From positions 558,001-622,000 of the forward strand of contig NZ_FNKE01000001.1 of the NCBI RefSeq assembly GCF_900101445.1: a stretch of DNA of 64,000 bases, written 5' to 3'. Below are positions 17,750-25,926 of the stretch, in pieces. Position numbers and translations under genes: made by a program. The stretch is from Streptococcus equinus. Lineage in GTDB: Bacteria; Bacillota; Bacilli; Lactobacillales; Streptococcaceae. Within the stretch, counting starts at the first letter, position 1; each line of letters begins with the position of its first letter. The notes below the pieces were generated by a model that saw only the letters and a program-made list of their open reading frames with translations, was not told where the DNA came from and searched no databases.

Positions 17750-18574
17750 TTAACCTAGTGCCACGTCCATAACCATCATGATGACAAATCCGACCATCAA
17801 ACCAAGCGTAGCCACGTCAGTGTTACCATTAGTCTGTGATTCAGGAATCAATTCTTCTACAACCACAAACATCATGGCACCAGCTGCATAAGCAAGGGCA
17901 TAAGGTATGATTTGTAGCATAATAATCACTAGGGCAGCTCCTAAAACAGCCCCAATTGGTTCAACAATGGCTGACATTGCACCAAGAAAGAAAGCTCGAA
18001 AGCGAGAACTCCCATCAGCTCGAATCGGAATTGACAAAGCAGCCCCTTCAGGAATATTTTGTAGACCAATCCCAATAGCAAGTCCGATAGCGCCAATAAG
18101 AGCTGCACTGGTCATATTACCAGAAGCAAGCGCCCCAAAAGTCACTCCAACAGCCAAGCCTTCTGGAAAATTGTGAATGGTAATAGCCAAAAATAGCAGA
18201 GCTGTTTTTGAAAGTTTTTTCTTTGGTTGAATCCCTTCTGCTTCAGAGACATCTTTTCCCAGATGCAAGTGAGGGACAAGAGCATCAATTAATCGAAGGC
18301 TAAAAGCACCTAAAAGAAATCCAACTGCTGCCGGTACCCAAGCTAAATTACCATAATCAGCCTTGGCATAAGCAAGGGCTGGATCAAGCAGCGACCAAAA
18401 AGAAGCCGCAATCATGACACCAGCTGCAAATCCCATCATGACATCAAGCAATTTTCGACTAACTTTGGTAAAGAAAAAGACAACAGCCGACCCAAGAATG
18501 GTACAGCCCCAGGTAAAGAGGCCAGCTAACAAGGCTAAAAAGACAACATTCTGTGTCATTAGCCAATTCATCAT
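17750..18574 (-). CDS. ZIP-family metal transporter
   Basis: An inner-membrane divalent metal transporter of the ZIP/GufA family, 274 residues with about eight hydrophobic segments. The metal-binding helix IV motif HNFPEGLAVG and helix V motif NIPEGAALSIP are both present. A short His-containing loop (HLHLGKD) lies between segments 3 and 4, as in many ZIPs. Zinc is the usual substrate, but manganese or iron cannot be excluded. The start is one of two adjacent ATGs after AAGGAG. It has its own terminator. Confidence 0.9.
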   Translation of the reverse strand: MMNWLMTQNVVFLALLAGLFTWGCTILGSAVVFFFTKVSRKLLDVMMGFAAGVMIAASFWSLLDPALAYAKADYGNLAWVPAAVGFLLGAFSLRLIDALVPHLHLGKDVSEAEGIQPKKKLSKTALLFLAITIHNFPEGLAVGVTFGALASGNMTSAALIGAIGLAIGIGLQNIPEGAALSIPIRADGSSRFRAFFLGAMSAIVEPIGAVLGAALVIIMLQIIPYALAYAAGAMMFVVVEELIPESQTNGNTDVATLGLMVGFVIMMVMDVALG

Positions 18575-18654
18575 AAAAAATCTCCTTATATGTGTATTTC
18601 CAATTAAAACGTTTTCTATAAATTCATCCCTATTTTACCATAGATATAAAAGAA

Positions 18655-18677
18655 AAACCTAGTAAAATACTAGGCTT
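18655..18677 (-). terminator. Terminator of the inositol monophosphatase-family gene
   Basis: Minus-strand CCTAGT-ATTTT-ACTAGG followed by TTTTTC at the stop codon. Confidence 0.8.
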
Positions 18678-19434
18678 TAGATAAATAAGTTTGTATCGTT
18701 GATAATTTTGCTTTCGGAACAAACATGACTTTTTGACGATGCGTGAAATCAGGTTCTTCACCATCAATAGTCAATAAGACATAACCAAGTTTTTCTCCCA
18801 TCACCTTAGCGGCTGCATAGTCCCAAGGCTGAATGTAAGAAAAGTAAGCCAATAATTGTCCGGCCATAACTGCTGCCATACTGATTCCAGCACCGCCATA
18901 AACACGAACTCCTAAAGTATGCTCAATCATATCATGGAGTCCATGGTAGTTATACGCAAACATATTAGCATTGCAACCTACCAAGAATCGATTCATTGGT
19001 CGGTCTTGAAATGGTGGTAATTTTTGATCGTTCATATAAACATCAAATTGACCACCGCCACTATACAAGGTATCGTTCATCACATCATAAATCAAACCAA
19101 ACTGACCGACACCATTTTCATAATAAGCAATCATAACAGCAAAATGCGTACCTTGCGCCACAAAATTGACAGTGCCATCAATCGGATCAAGTACCCAGAC
19201 ATTTCCATCAGCAATATCATGGTGTACGCCATTTTCTTCCGCTAAAATATGGTCATCTGGATAAGCTTGCTTAATTTTGGTGATTAGTAATTCCTGAGTT
19301 GCTTTATCTAGATTCGTTACCAAATCATCAAAACGCGTCTTTTCTTCGATTTCAAGATCCTTGACCATATTAGACTTAATAAAGTCACCTGCATCACGAA
19401 TAATGTCTTTAGCAAATTGAAACTTATTTTCCAA
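18670..19434 (-). CDS. Inositol monophosphatase-family phosphatase
   Basis: A 254-residue metal-dependent phosphatase of the IMPase/CysQ superfamily. It has the metal-binding motif EENG (about 66-69), the signature [12 protein letters not shown], and a C-terminal [15 protein letters not shown]. The start is a TTG at 19434 that overlaps the stop of the upstream UPF0223 gene by 11 bp, with AAAGGA about 10 nt upstream. This pairing of UPF0223 and IMPase genes suggests translational coupling. The natural substrate cannot be read from the sequence. Confidence 0.9.
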   Translation of the reverse strand: MENKFQFAKDIIRDAGDFIKSNMVKDLEIEEKTRFDDLVTNLDKATQELLITKIKQAYPDDHILAEENGVHHDIADGNVWVLDPIDGTVNFVAQGTHFAVMIAYYENGVGQFGLIYDVMNDTLYSGGGQFDVYMNDQKLPPFQDRPMNRFLVGCNANMFAYNYHGLHDMIEHTLGVRVYGGAGISMAAVMAGQLLAYFSYIQPWDYAAAKVMGEKLGYVLLTIDGEEPDFTHRQKVMFVPKAKLSTIQTYLSKA

Positions 19435-19699
19435 GGGAAATGTATCCTTTCTCCTTTGCTTTAGCAGCTTTTACGGCTTGATAAGTTGAATAGCCACTGC
19501 TTTGTTGAAATTCGCGATCAATTTGTTTTTCCTGTGCTTTACTTTTCACAATTGTCTTAAAGGTTGCGTAGCTGTCTAATAAATCGCTAACAGCAACTTT
19601 CTTTTCATATGCGGCCTCAACCTGATTCAAAAAATGAAGCACTGATGCTATCTCTTCAGTGCTCCAAGACAAATCAAGTGGATAGCTGTAATTTTTCAT
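19424..19699 (-). CDS. UPF0223 family protein
   Basis: A 91-residue conserved Firmicutes protein of unknown function. It begins [32 protein letters not shown], characteristic of UPF0223, and is predicted mostly helical and cytoplasmic with no signal or membrane segment. It overlaps the IMPase-family gene by 11 bp and follows spxA by about 80 bp. No function is proposed beyond the genetic link. Confidence 0.85.
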   Translation of the reverse strand: MKNYSYPLDLSWSTEEIASVLHFLNQVEAAYEKKVAVSDLLDSYATFKTIVKSKAQEKQIDREFQQSSGYSTYQAVKAAKAKEKGYISLGK

Positions 19700-19780
19700 A
19701 CAAAGATGCCCAAACTCTTAAGAAAACAAATCGTTTTCCATAGCTCAACAGACATCAACCTGTTGAAGAGTTATTCCTTT

Positions 19781-20185
19781 CTATCCTTCAATTTCTGCTT
19801 TTATCGTTGCGTCACGCAATTCTTGCTTACGATAATCACGTGGTAAAAATGCACGAATTTCATCTTCATTAAATCCGATTTGCATGCGCTTGTTATCCAA
19901 AATAATAGGACGACGAAGCAAACCAGGATTCTTCGCAATTAAATCAATCAATTCTGAAACAGATAACTCGTCAAGATCAATATCTAACTTTTGGAAAACT
20001 TTTGAACGAGTTGAGATAATATCTTCTGTTCCATTTTCTGTGAAGGCCAAAATAGCCATTAATTCATCGCGACTAAGAGGACTGGTAATGATATTGTGTT
20101 CTTGAAATTTAACATCGTGTTCATTAAGCCAAGCTCGTGCTTTTCGGCAGCTTGTACAACTTGGTGACAAAAATAAAGTAATCAT
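19781..20185 (-). CDS. spxA: Transcriptional regulator Spx (SpxA)
   Basis: A 134-residue ArsC-fold regulator that binds the C-terminal domain of the RNA polymerase alpha subunit and controls oxidative-stress genes. The redox switch CTSC is at 10-13, the conserved RPI motif in LLRRPIILD, and the family signature [14 protein letters not shown] near the end. The ribosome site GAGGTGG is strong. It lies between the UPF0223 gene and ribF, and sits in a window with gor and tpx, plausible members of its stress response. Streptococci usually have two Spx paralogues, and this resembles the SpxA1 type. Confidence 0.92.
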   Translation of the reverse strand: MITLFLSPSCTSCRKARAWLNEHDVKFQEHNIITSPLSRDELMAILAFTENGTEDIISTRSKVFQKLDIDLDELSVSELIDLIAKNPGLLRRPIILDNKRMQIGFNEDEIRAFLPRDYRKQELRDATIKAEIEG

Positions 20186-20227
20186 AAAACCACCTCTCTA
20201 ATCTTCTTAACTTAATTATACAAAATT

Positions 20228-21160
20228 TTAAAAAAGTTTTCTATTTTTTCCCCAATTTTGGGCAAATTTTTTATCAGATTTTAGCTGTTCAACTAATTCA
20301 TCGGCTCCAGCGAACTTAATCATGCCTCGAATTTTATCTAACCAGATAATTTCGACCGTTTCGCCATAGATATCGTTTTCAAAATCGAAAATATTTGCTT
20401 CCAGTCGCATGTCTTGGCCACCAAAAGTCACATTTTTTCCGATACTTGTCATTGAGCGGTAGCGTTTTCCCGAAACGATAATATCTGTCACGTAAACACC
20501 ATCACCTGGAAGATAAACACGGTCTAAAACAGCAAGATTTGCTGTCGGGAATCCTATCGTGCGACCTCTAGCATCGCCATGAACAACAATCCCTTTGGTT
20601 GAAAATTCATAGCCTAGAAGACGATTCACCTCAGAAACATTCCCTGATAGGATTTCTTGTCGGATACGTGAAGAGCTAATCTTCTCTCCATTATCCTGAA
20701 CTTCAGGAACAACAATTACATCACCATCAAAGATTTCTGATAAATGAGCTGCGTCTTTTCTATCGTGTCCAAACTTATAATCAAAGCCAACGACAATAGT
20801 TTTTGCTCGTAAAGCTTTGATATAAGTATTAAGAAATTCCTCTGACGAAACTTTCGAAAAAGCCGACGTAAAATCAATCAGGTAAAGATCATCAACGCCG
20901 TACTCAGCAAATTTTTCATAACGTTTTTCTGGTGCCGTCAAATTCAATAATAATTCTGGTGTAAAGCGAGCAAGTGCTAGACGCGGTGATTCATTAAAAG
21001 TCAAAACAGTTAAGTCTAGCTGATCGCGTTTGGCAATCGCTCTAGCTTGGTCAAACAGAGCTTTGTGCCCTTTATGCAGGCCATCAAAGTAGCCTAATAC
21101 TAAAACACTGTCTCGAGTACGATCGATATCTCGAGCATCTTTTATATGTTGAATATTCAT
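20228..21160 (-). CDS. ribF: Bifunctional riboflavin kinase/FAD synthetase
   Basis: Converts riboflavin to FMN and then FAD. I start at the ATG at 21160 (MNIQHIKDARDI, 310 residues); an upstream extension would read through the end of truB. The N-terminal nucleotidyltransferase domain shows LGYFDGLHKGHKAL, VVGFDYKFGHDRK and the ISSSRIR motif. The C-terminal riboflavin kinase domain carries GRTIGFPTANL and the MTSIGKNVTFGG segment. The truB-ribF neighbourhood is common in Firmicutes. The two genes are nearly contiguous (13 bp). Confidence 0.95.
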   Translation of the reverse strand: MNIQHIKDARDIDRTRDSVLVLGYFDGLHKGHKALFDQARAIAKRDQLDLTVLTFNESPRLALARFTPELLLNLTAPEKRYEKFAEYGVDDLYLIDFTSAFSKVSSEEFLNTYIKALRAKTIVVGFDYKFGHDRKDAAHLSEIFDGDVIVVPEVQDNGEKISSSRIRQEILSGNVSEVNRLLGYEFSTKGIVVHGDARGRTIGFPTANLAVLDRVYLPGDGVYVTDIIVSGKRYRSMTSIGKNVTFGGQDMRLEANIFDFENDIYGETVEIIWLDKIRGMIKFAGADELVEQLKSDKKFAQNWGKNRKLF

Positions 21161-21173
21161 TTTTTCCATTTCA

Positions 21174-22055
21174 TTATATAAACACTTTATTTGGTTTGTA
21201 TAGGTCATCACGTGGAATTAGAATAGCGACAACTTTATCTTGATAGAAAGCAGCTATTTGTTCTTCAGTTCTATCTAAAGCAATTTTACGCCCAAATGAA
21301 ATCTCTGTAACTTGATCTTCTGTCAAATCTACACGTGGCAAATCCATAACGCCATACTCGATTGGCAAAAGAAATGAAAAATCATCTTGCGCAACTTTTT
21401 CAGTGATTTCAGACAAAGTCAATGCATCTTCTAATTGAAGACCAGCTGAAGCTTGGCGCTCCAAATAAGACATATGACTGGCAAAACCAAGTGATTTTCC
21501 TAAATCGACTGACAAGGTTCTAATGTAAGTTCCTTTACTACAAGCAACTTCAAAGTCAAAATAACAACAATCATCTTTAAATTCTAACGGGCTAGTGCGT
21601 TTGAAATCATAGATTGTCACATGGCGTTCAGGTCGCTCAACTGTTTGTCCAGCACGAGCATATTCGTATAAACGCTTCCCATCGACCTTAACAGCAGAAT
21701 ACATTGGTGGAATCTGAGTAATATCACCAATAAAACTTTCCATAGCTTGGTCAATGGTATCTTCTGTCAGCTCTGTTGAAACTGGAGTCTTCTCAACAAC
21801 ATCACCACTAGCATCTTCAGTTGTTGTTGAAAAACCTAGGCAAATCTGCCCACGGTATACTTTTCCAGCTTCTGTCATATACTCAATCACACGTGTTGCT
21901 TTTCCGACAGCTATTGGCAAGACACCAACAACGTCAGGATCGAGCGTTCCACCGTGACCAATTTTCTTTTCATGTAAAATTTTACGAAGCTTAAAGACCG
22001 CATCATGGCTAGTCATTCCAGCCTCTTTTTTCAAGTTAATAATTCCGTTAATCAT
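21174..22055 (-). CDS. truB: tRNA pseudouridine(55) synthase
   Basis: Forms pseudouridine 55 in the T-loop of tRNAs. It has 293 residues, with the catalytic Asp (D39) in [18 protein letters not shown], the conserved Tyr in [17 protein letters not shown] and the KGTYIRTL motif. The start ATG lacks a Shine-Dalgarno. A consensus TATAAT on the minus strand ends only 7 nt upstream of it, so the message may be essentially leaderless. It is cotranscribed with ribF. Confidence 0.96.
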   Translation of the reverse strand: MINGIINLKKEAGMTSHDAVFKLRKILHEKKIGHGGTLDPDVVGVLPIAVGKATRVIEYMTEAGKVYRGQICLGFSTTTEDASGDVVEKTPVSTELTEDTIDQAMESFIGDITQIPPMYSAVKVDGKRLYEYARAGQTVERPERHVTIYDFKRTSPLEFKDDCCYFDFEVACSKGTYIRTLSVDLGKSLGFASHMSYLERQASAGLQLEDALTLSEITEKVAQDDFSFLLPIEYGVMDLPRVDLTEDQVTEISFGRKIALDRTEEQIAAFYQDKVVAILIPRDDLYKPNKVFI

Positions 22056-22062
22056 AATTTCT

Positions 22063-22092
22063 ATTATAACCGTTTTCAGTAAAAAAAGACAA
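22063..22092 (-). promoter_or_regulatory. truB promoter (predicts near-leaderless mRNA)
   Basis: Minus-strand TTGTCT and TATAAT (plus 22063-22068) are about 18 bp apart. The -10 ends 7 nt before the truB ATG, placing the transcript start at or next to the initiation codon. The -35 overlaps the T-tract of the upstream terminator. Confidence 0.6.
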
Positions 22093-22124
22093 GCTAAAAC
22101 TTTGTATTGTTTTAACTTGTTTGT
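22082..22124 (-). terminator. Terminator of the DUF438 gene
   Basis: Minus-strand CAAGTTAAAAC...GTTTTAGCTTG stem followed by TCTTTTTTT. Confidence 0.8.
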
Positions 22125-22129
22125 GTTTT

Positions 22130-23491
22130 TTAAATGTCACGTTTGACATCACTGTCAATATCTAAAAATTCTTGAATGTCTTGCACATATTCTAAGACAC
22201 CTTGAAATTCACCATTTTCATCACGAACGGCTGCATAAGTGACATGGATGAATTTTCCCATTTTTTCAGATTTAAACCACATGACAACTTTATCGCGTTC
22301 GCCTGAGCGAAGTAATTTAAAGACCTTTTTGACTTTATCTAACACTTTTGGTGGGTGGCAAAGTTCAACGTTACGTCCAATCTGACTTGGTGTACGTTTA
22401 AACACCATTTTTTCTGGAACAGTATTGTCATTAAAATATTGGAAGATATCGTCTTTATTAACAAAGCTTATTTCCAAAGGTAGATGATTTAAAATCAGGT
22501 TGGCTTGTTCTACTGACAAATACCCGTTGCCAAATGGCTGAGCAGTTGTTCGATCAACAGTTGGCTTTTCTTTTTTAGGTGTAAAGCTGATCGTGAACTG
22601 TCCTTCAGGCGTATCAATAACTTTCGTCAATTGATTGTCGTTTGATTCAGCATTAGTCTGACGAGAATCATCAGAATTAACAGCTACAGAAGCAGATTCT
22701 GATTTTTCGCTGTCAAATGATTCACGTTTTGGTTGCCATTTAGCCGTTGGTTTAATGATAGCATAACCGTATGCGTCACTTTCGTCAGCAATCGCTAACC
22801 AATCATCTTGGGTAAGAGCTTCAAGAAGAATCATCAGCAAAATAGCTTCTTCTTTGAAAATCATTTCTTCAAATTCATGAGCAAAAGTTTCAAAGGCTTG
22901 TGAAACTTCTGAAATTGAGATTTCTGGCAACTTACCCACTGCTGCTTGTGCTTTTTTAAAGAGCTCACGAATATCATCATCCACACCCCACATGACGCGT
23001 GGCGGAGCATCATGACCATGCTGTTCCATCAATGGGAAAAAGAGCTCTTCTTTACGCTTGTAATGATTATCAAATTGCCCTAGAAGTCCCATTTGAAATT
23101 TCAGGCCACGTAACAAATCATCACGAAAGTCTGCATTTTCAGGCTTCTCATAATTTTCGATAATACGACGAATGCGCAACATAGCTGAGCGTAAGGCAAG
23201 ATTTTCTTGCTTAAATACATAAACAGGATGCCCTTCTTGTTCAGCATCTGGGACATCAACATCAGATACAGCTCCTTTAAAAAGATTAGCATGGACATTG
23301 CACAAGCCCATAACATCCTCAAAGGTGATACCAGTCTCACCTCCCATTAATTCGTGTTCCATCATTGAAATCTCAAGGGCAGAAACTCCTTTAAAGGTTT
23401 GATTAAAATCTTCTTGAACTGAATCAGCATCAGCACCATGGTGTAAACGCAACAAGATATCTTTTAGTACTTCAATACGATTTTCAGTCAT
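22130..23491 (-). CDS. DUF438/hemerythrin/PAS domain protein
   Basis: A 453-residue cytoplasmic protein with three parts: an N-terminal DUF438 domain (about 1-75), a hemerythrin-like HHE domain (about 80-230) with candidate iron ligands in [23 protein letters not shown] and [17 protein letters not shown], and a C-terminal PAS-type sensor domain beginning [22 protein letters not shown] Ser/Asp-rich linker separates the last two. The start at 23491 follows GGAGG and overlaps the DUF1858 stop by 8 bp. The architecture suggests sensing or scavenging of oxygen, NO or redox state. That function is inferred from domains only. Confidence 0.85.
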   Translation of the reverse strand: MTENRIEVLKDILLRLHHGADADSVQEDFNQTFKGVSALEISMMEHELMGGETGITFEDVMGLCNVHANLFKGAVSDVDVPDAEQEGHPVYVFKQENLALRSAMLRIRRIIENYEKPENADFRDDLLRGLKFQMGLLGQFDNHYKRKEELFFPLMEQHGHDAPPRVMWGVDDDIRELFKKAQAAVGKLPEISISEVSQAFETFAHEFEEMIFKEEAILLMILLEALTQDDWLAIADESDAYGYAIIKPTAKWQPKRESFDSEKSESASVAVNSDDSRQTNAESNDNQLTKVIDTPEGQFTISFTPKKEKPTVDRTTAQPFGNGYLSVEQANLILNHLPLEISFVNKDDIFQYFNDNTVPEKMVFKRTPSQIGRNVELCHPPKVLDKVKKVFKLLRSGERDKVVMWFKSEKMGKFIHVTYAAVRDENGEFQGVLEYVQDIQEFLDIDSDVKRDI

Positions 23492-23723
23492 TGTTGCCTC
23501 CAATCACTTCATAACCGTTAAATTCAAGTACTTTTTGAATTTTATCAAGTGAGACATTAGCCAGTTTTGCTCCTGCTTTCAGAGAAGTCACTTTGCCAAC
23601 GGTATTTAGCATAGTTGCTTGCGCTAACGGTTTAAAACCTAAATCAACCAAAATAGCTTTAATCTCAGGGTGTTCTTTCACAACCTCAGCTACTGGTTTT
23701 GTCAAATCTATAATATTGTTCAT
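23484..23723 (-). CDS. DUF1858 domain protein
   Basis: A 79-residue protein matching DUF1858, opening MNNIIDLTKPVAEVVKEHPEIKAILVDLGFKPLAQ. The start at 23723 is chosen for its GAGG ribosome site; a longer reading from 23756 lacks one. It overlaps the DUF438/hemerythrin gene by 8 bp, so the two are translationally coupled. DUF1858 proteins are repeatedly linked with hemerythrin-like and redox proteins, but no biochemical role is established that I can cite. The usual Cys pair of some family members is absent here. Confidence 0.82.
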   Translation of the reverse strand: MNNIIDLTKPVAEVVKEHPEIKAILVDLGFKPLAQATMLNTVGKVTSLKAGAKLANVSLDKIQKVLEFNGYEVIGGNND

Positions 23724-23810
23724 TATAATAACCTCTTTTATTAGGGATAGGTTCATTATAGCACAAGAATTTTAAAACTGACTTCATCTGTCATAAAAGA
23801 TGACAGCTTT

Positions 23811-25148
23811 TTAATCTTTCAGAGCTTCAAATTTTGCTCGCATTGTTGGATTTTTTCGGGTTAATTTCTTTACTGAAACGTCGTCAAGTTTATTATTTGC
23901 AAGGCGGAGTTGGTTTTCACTTGTTGTTAAGAATCGTTTTACTTCTTCCATACGACGGATTGATTTGTCGATTTCATCAATGGCTTTTTTGAAGTTATTA
24001 CTTGCTGAATTGTAGTTTTTCGCAAAGGCATTTTTAAAGGTTTCAAGATCATCTTCAAAATGCGTAATGTCAATATTTTGTTCACGAACCAAGGCTAGTT
24101 CTTGCTTGTACTTAAGGGAATTAAGCGCAGCATTTCGCAAAATACCAATCAATTGAATAAACAATTGCGGACGAACCACGTACATTTTTTCGTATTCATG
24201 ACTGACATCAACGATACCAGTATTAAAGTAATCATTATCGGCTTCCAACATGGTAACTAGAACAGCATACTCACAATTTTTTTCACGACGGTCTTTATCT
24301 AATTCTTTGTAAAAATCTTTGTTTTTGTGTTTGGTTTTTGTCTCATCAGCTTCATTTTTCATCTCAAACATGATAGATAGTATTTCAATACCATTTTCAT
24401 CAGTTTCACGATAAATGAAGTCTCCCTTTGAGCCACGACTTGATACTTCGTTATCTTTGCCGAAAGTCGCATTTGGGAAAGCATAGGCACGCACTTTATT
24501 AAATTCTGTTTCAGCATAGACTTCTAGGCTTTCGCCGATTGCCTTAGTTGATTGCTGAGCTTTGAAGTTTTTGTAGAATTCAACCTGCTCGTTAGCAGCC
24601 TTCAATTGTGCTTCGTAGTCTCTTTTAACTGAAGCAAGTGATAATTCTGCTTCTTTTTCTTGAAGAGCTAATTTTGACTTAACATCATCTCGTTCTTTTT
24701 CAACGCTAGCAACTGCTTCTACCAGACTTGTTTTATTTTCAAGTGATAAACGTTCCAGTTGATTTTTAAGCTCAGCTAATTCTTTATCTTTTTCCGTTAA
24801 AGCTTTTGTTAGTTCCAAGTCTTTAGCTGATTGGAAATTGTCTAAGCTAGATTTCAACTCAAGAATTTCTTGATCTTTCTTAGCTAGTTGACGCTGATTT
24901 TCGAGCTCTAGGGTTTGTTTTACTTGCTCTAGTTGCGTTGTCAAATCAGCAATTTCTTTGTCTTTGGCACTAGCTTGAACTTGCAAATCATTTTTTGATT
25001 TTTCTTCCAAAAGTGCTTTTTCGTTTTCTAAGCGCTCATGAATTTCTTTATCAAACTCGCTACTACGAACTTGGGCTAACAATTGACTGTACTCTGTTTC
25101 ATTAATGGTAAATACCGTTCCACAATGTGGACACTTAATGTTATTCAT
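23811..25148 (-). CDS. DUF2130 protein: zinc ribbon, coiled coil, PD-(D/E)XK-like domain
   Basis: A 445-residue protein. The N-terminus has a CPHC zinc-ribbon half (residues 5-8). About 35-200 is a long charged heptad coiled coil rich in Glu, Lys and Leu. The C-terminal DUF2130 region contains GDFIYRE followed by IMFEMKNE, a spacing that resembles the PD-(D/E)XK nuclease core (D...E-x-K) also found in RmuC-like proteins. Nuclease activity is inference. The start follows GAGGAAATT. An orphan HsdS-like gene lies just upstream on the same strand, separated by a terminator. Confidence 0.8.
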   Translation of the reverse strand: MNNIKCPHCGTVFTINETEYSQLLAQVRSSEFDKEIHERLENEKALLEEKSKNDLQVQASAKDKEIADLTTQLEQVKQTLELENQRQLAKKDQEILELKSSLDNFQSAKDLELTKALTEKDKELAELKNQLERLSLENKTSLVEAVASVEKERDDVKSKLALQEKEAELSLASVKRDYEAQLKAANEQVEFYKNFKAQQSTKAIGESLEVYAETEFNKVRAYAFPNATFGKDNEVSSRGSKGDFIYRETDENGIEILSIMFEMKNEADETKTKHKNKDFYKELDKDRREKNCEYAVLVTMLEADNDYFNTGIVDVSHEYEKMYVVRPQLFIQLIGILRNAALNSLKYKQELALVREQNIDITHFEDDLETFKNAFAKNYNSASNNFKKAIDEIDKSIRRMEEVKRFLTTSENQLRLANNKLDDVSVKKLTRKNPTMRAKFEALKD

Positions 25149-25186
25149 AATTTCCTCGCTTGAATCTTATAATACCCCTATTATAA

Positions 25187-25214
25187 CAAAAAGAAGCCAC
25201 AAGGACTTCTTTTA
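25187..25214 (-). terminator. Terminator of the HsdS-like gene
   Basis: Minus-strand AAAAGAAGTCC-TTGT-GGCTTCTTTT hairpin with a following T run, between the HsdS-like and DUF2130 genes. Confidence 0.7.
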
Positions 25215-25217
25215 TCT

Positions 25218-25814
25218 TTAGAATAGGTTCTTTGCAACATCATCACGAATATGTTGCCATTCTTGGTTTGCTCTAGTAATTTTTCGCTTGTAATCTTTCA
25301 GACCTTGTTCGTAACGTTGAATGAGAAAAGCTTGTTTGAGTGGCTGAAGTTTTGGTATTTGAATACTAACAATCTTTTTCGTATTCAAATTCATCACATT
25401 TTTTCCTGTATTAGTCTGCTCAAGGAGTTCTTGACCTAATTCAGATTCTAAGAATAATTTGATGTATGTTCCTGAAATATCAGCAGTTGGTCTTAATACA
25501 GTGATGTTAGCTGATGCAATAATGGCACTATCTTGGTCATGAAAAACAGCAACTTTTTTTACTGTTCCTTTTGAAGCGATTAAAACATCCCCATCTTCCA
25601 AAAGATAGCGTGAGACACTGTCTTGGTCAACATCAATCTTCTTCAAATGGTCGTAATCAATGCCAGTATCAGTCATGTCACTCAAATTAACAACTGATAC
25701 ATTTCCAGTATCTCCTAATTTTGAAACGGCCTTTCCCTTAAAATGCTCTGTCACGTCACTTAAAGGAACTTTAACAATTTGATTTGCCTCATATTTCTCA
25801 ATCAATTCACTCAT
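25218..25814 (-). CDS. Orphan type I restriction specificity (HsdS)-like protein
   Basis: A 198-residue protein resembling a half HsdS: one target-recognition domain (about 15-155, with LEDGDVLIASKGTVKKVAVF and IIASANITVLRP, typical of TRD folds) and one helical segment at the C-terminus (LKQAFLIQRYEQGLKDYKRKI). Full HsdS proteins have two TRDs and about 400 residues, so this would need to dimerise. No hsdM or hsdR gene is within the window. The neighbouring DUF2130 protein has nuclease-like motifs. Function unknown; DNA binding is inferred. Confidence 0.75.
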   Translation of the reverse strand: MSELIEKYEANQIVKVPLSDVTEHFKGKAVSKLGDTGNVSVVNLSDMTDTGIDYDHLKKIDVDQDSVSRYLLEDGDVLIASKGTVKKVAVFHDQDSAIIASANITVLRPTADISGTYIKLFLESELGQELLEQTNTGKNVMNLNTKKIVSIQIPKLQPLKQAFLIQRYEQGLKDYKRKITRANQEWQHIRDDVAKNLF

Positions 25815-25870
25815 AGCTATCTCTCCTTATATGTTAGTATTATAATACTAATCTGAACATTAAACAAGTT

Positions 25871-25897
25871 AAAAGAGCAGTAGACCTACTGCTCCTT
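25871..25897 (-). terminator. Terminator of the ABC exporter operon
   Basis: Minus-strand GGAGCAGTAG-GT-CTACTGCTC followed by TTTTAA. Confidence 0.85.
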
Positions 25898-25926
25898 TAC
25901 TATTTATTCGATTTTTTTCTAAGAAC

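Noticed and set aside
23785..23812. Hairpin CTGTCAT/ATGACAG at the end of the DUF2130 gene as its terminator
   Set aside because: The T-tract lies on the plus strand side, the wrong orientation for the minus-strand gene, and no plus-strand gene ends there.
25218..25814. A complete type I restriction-modification system
   Set aside because: Only a half-length specificity-like protein is present; no hsdM or hsdR is found in the window.
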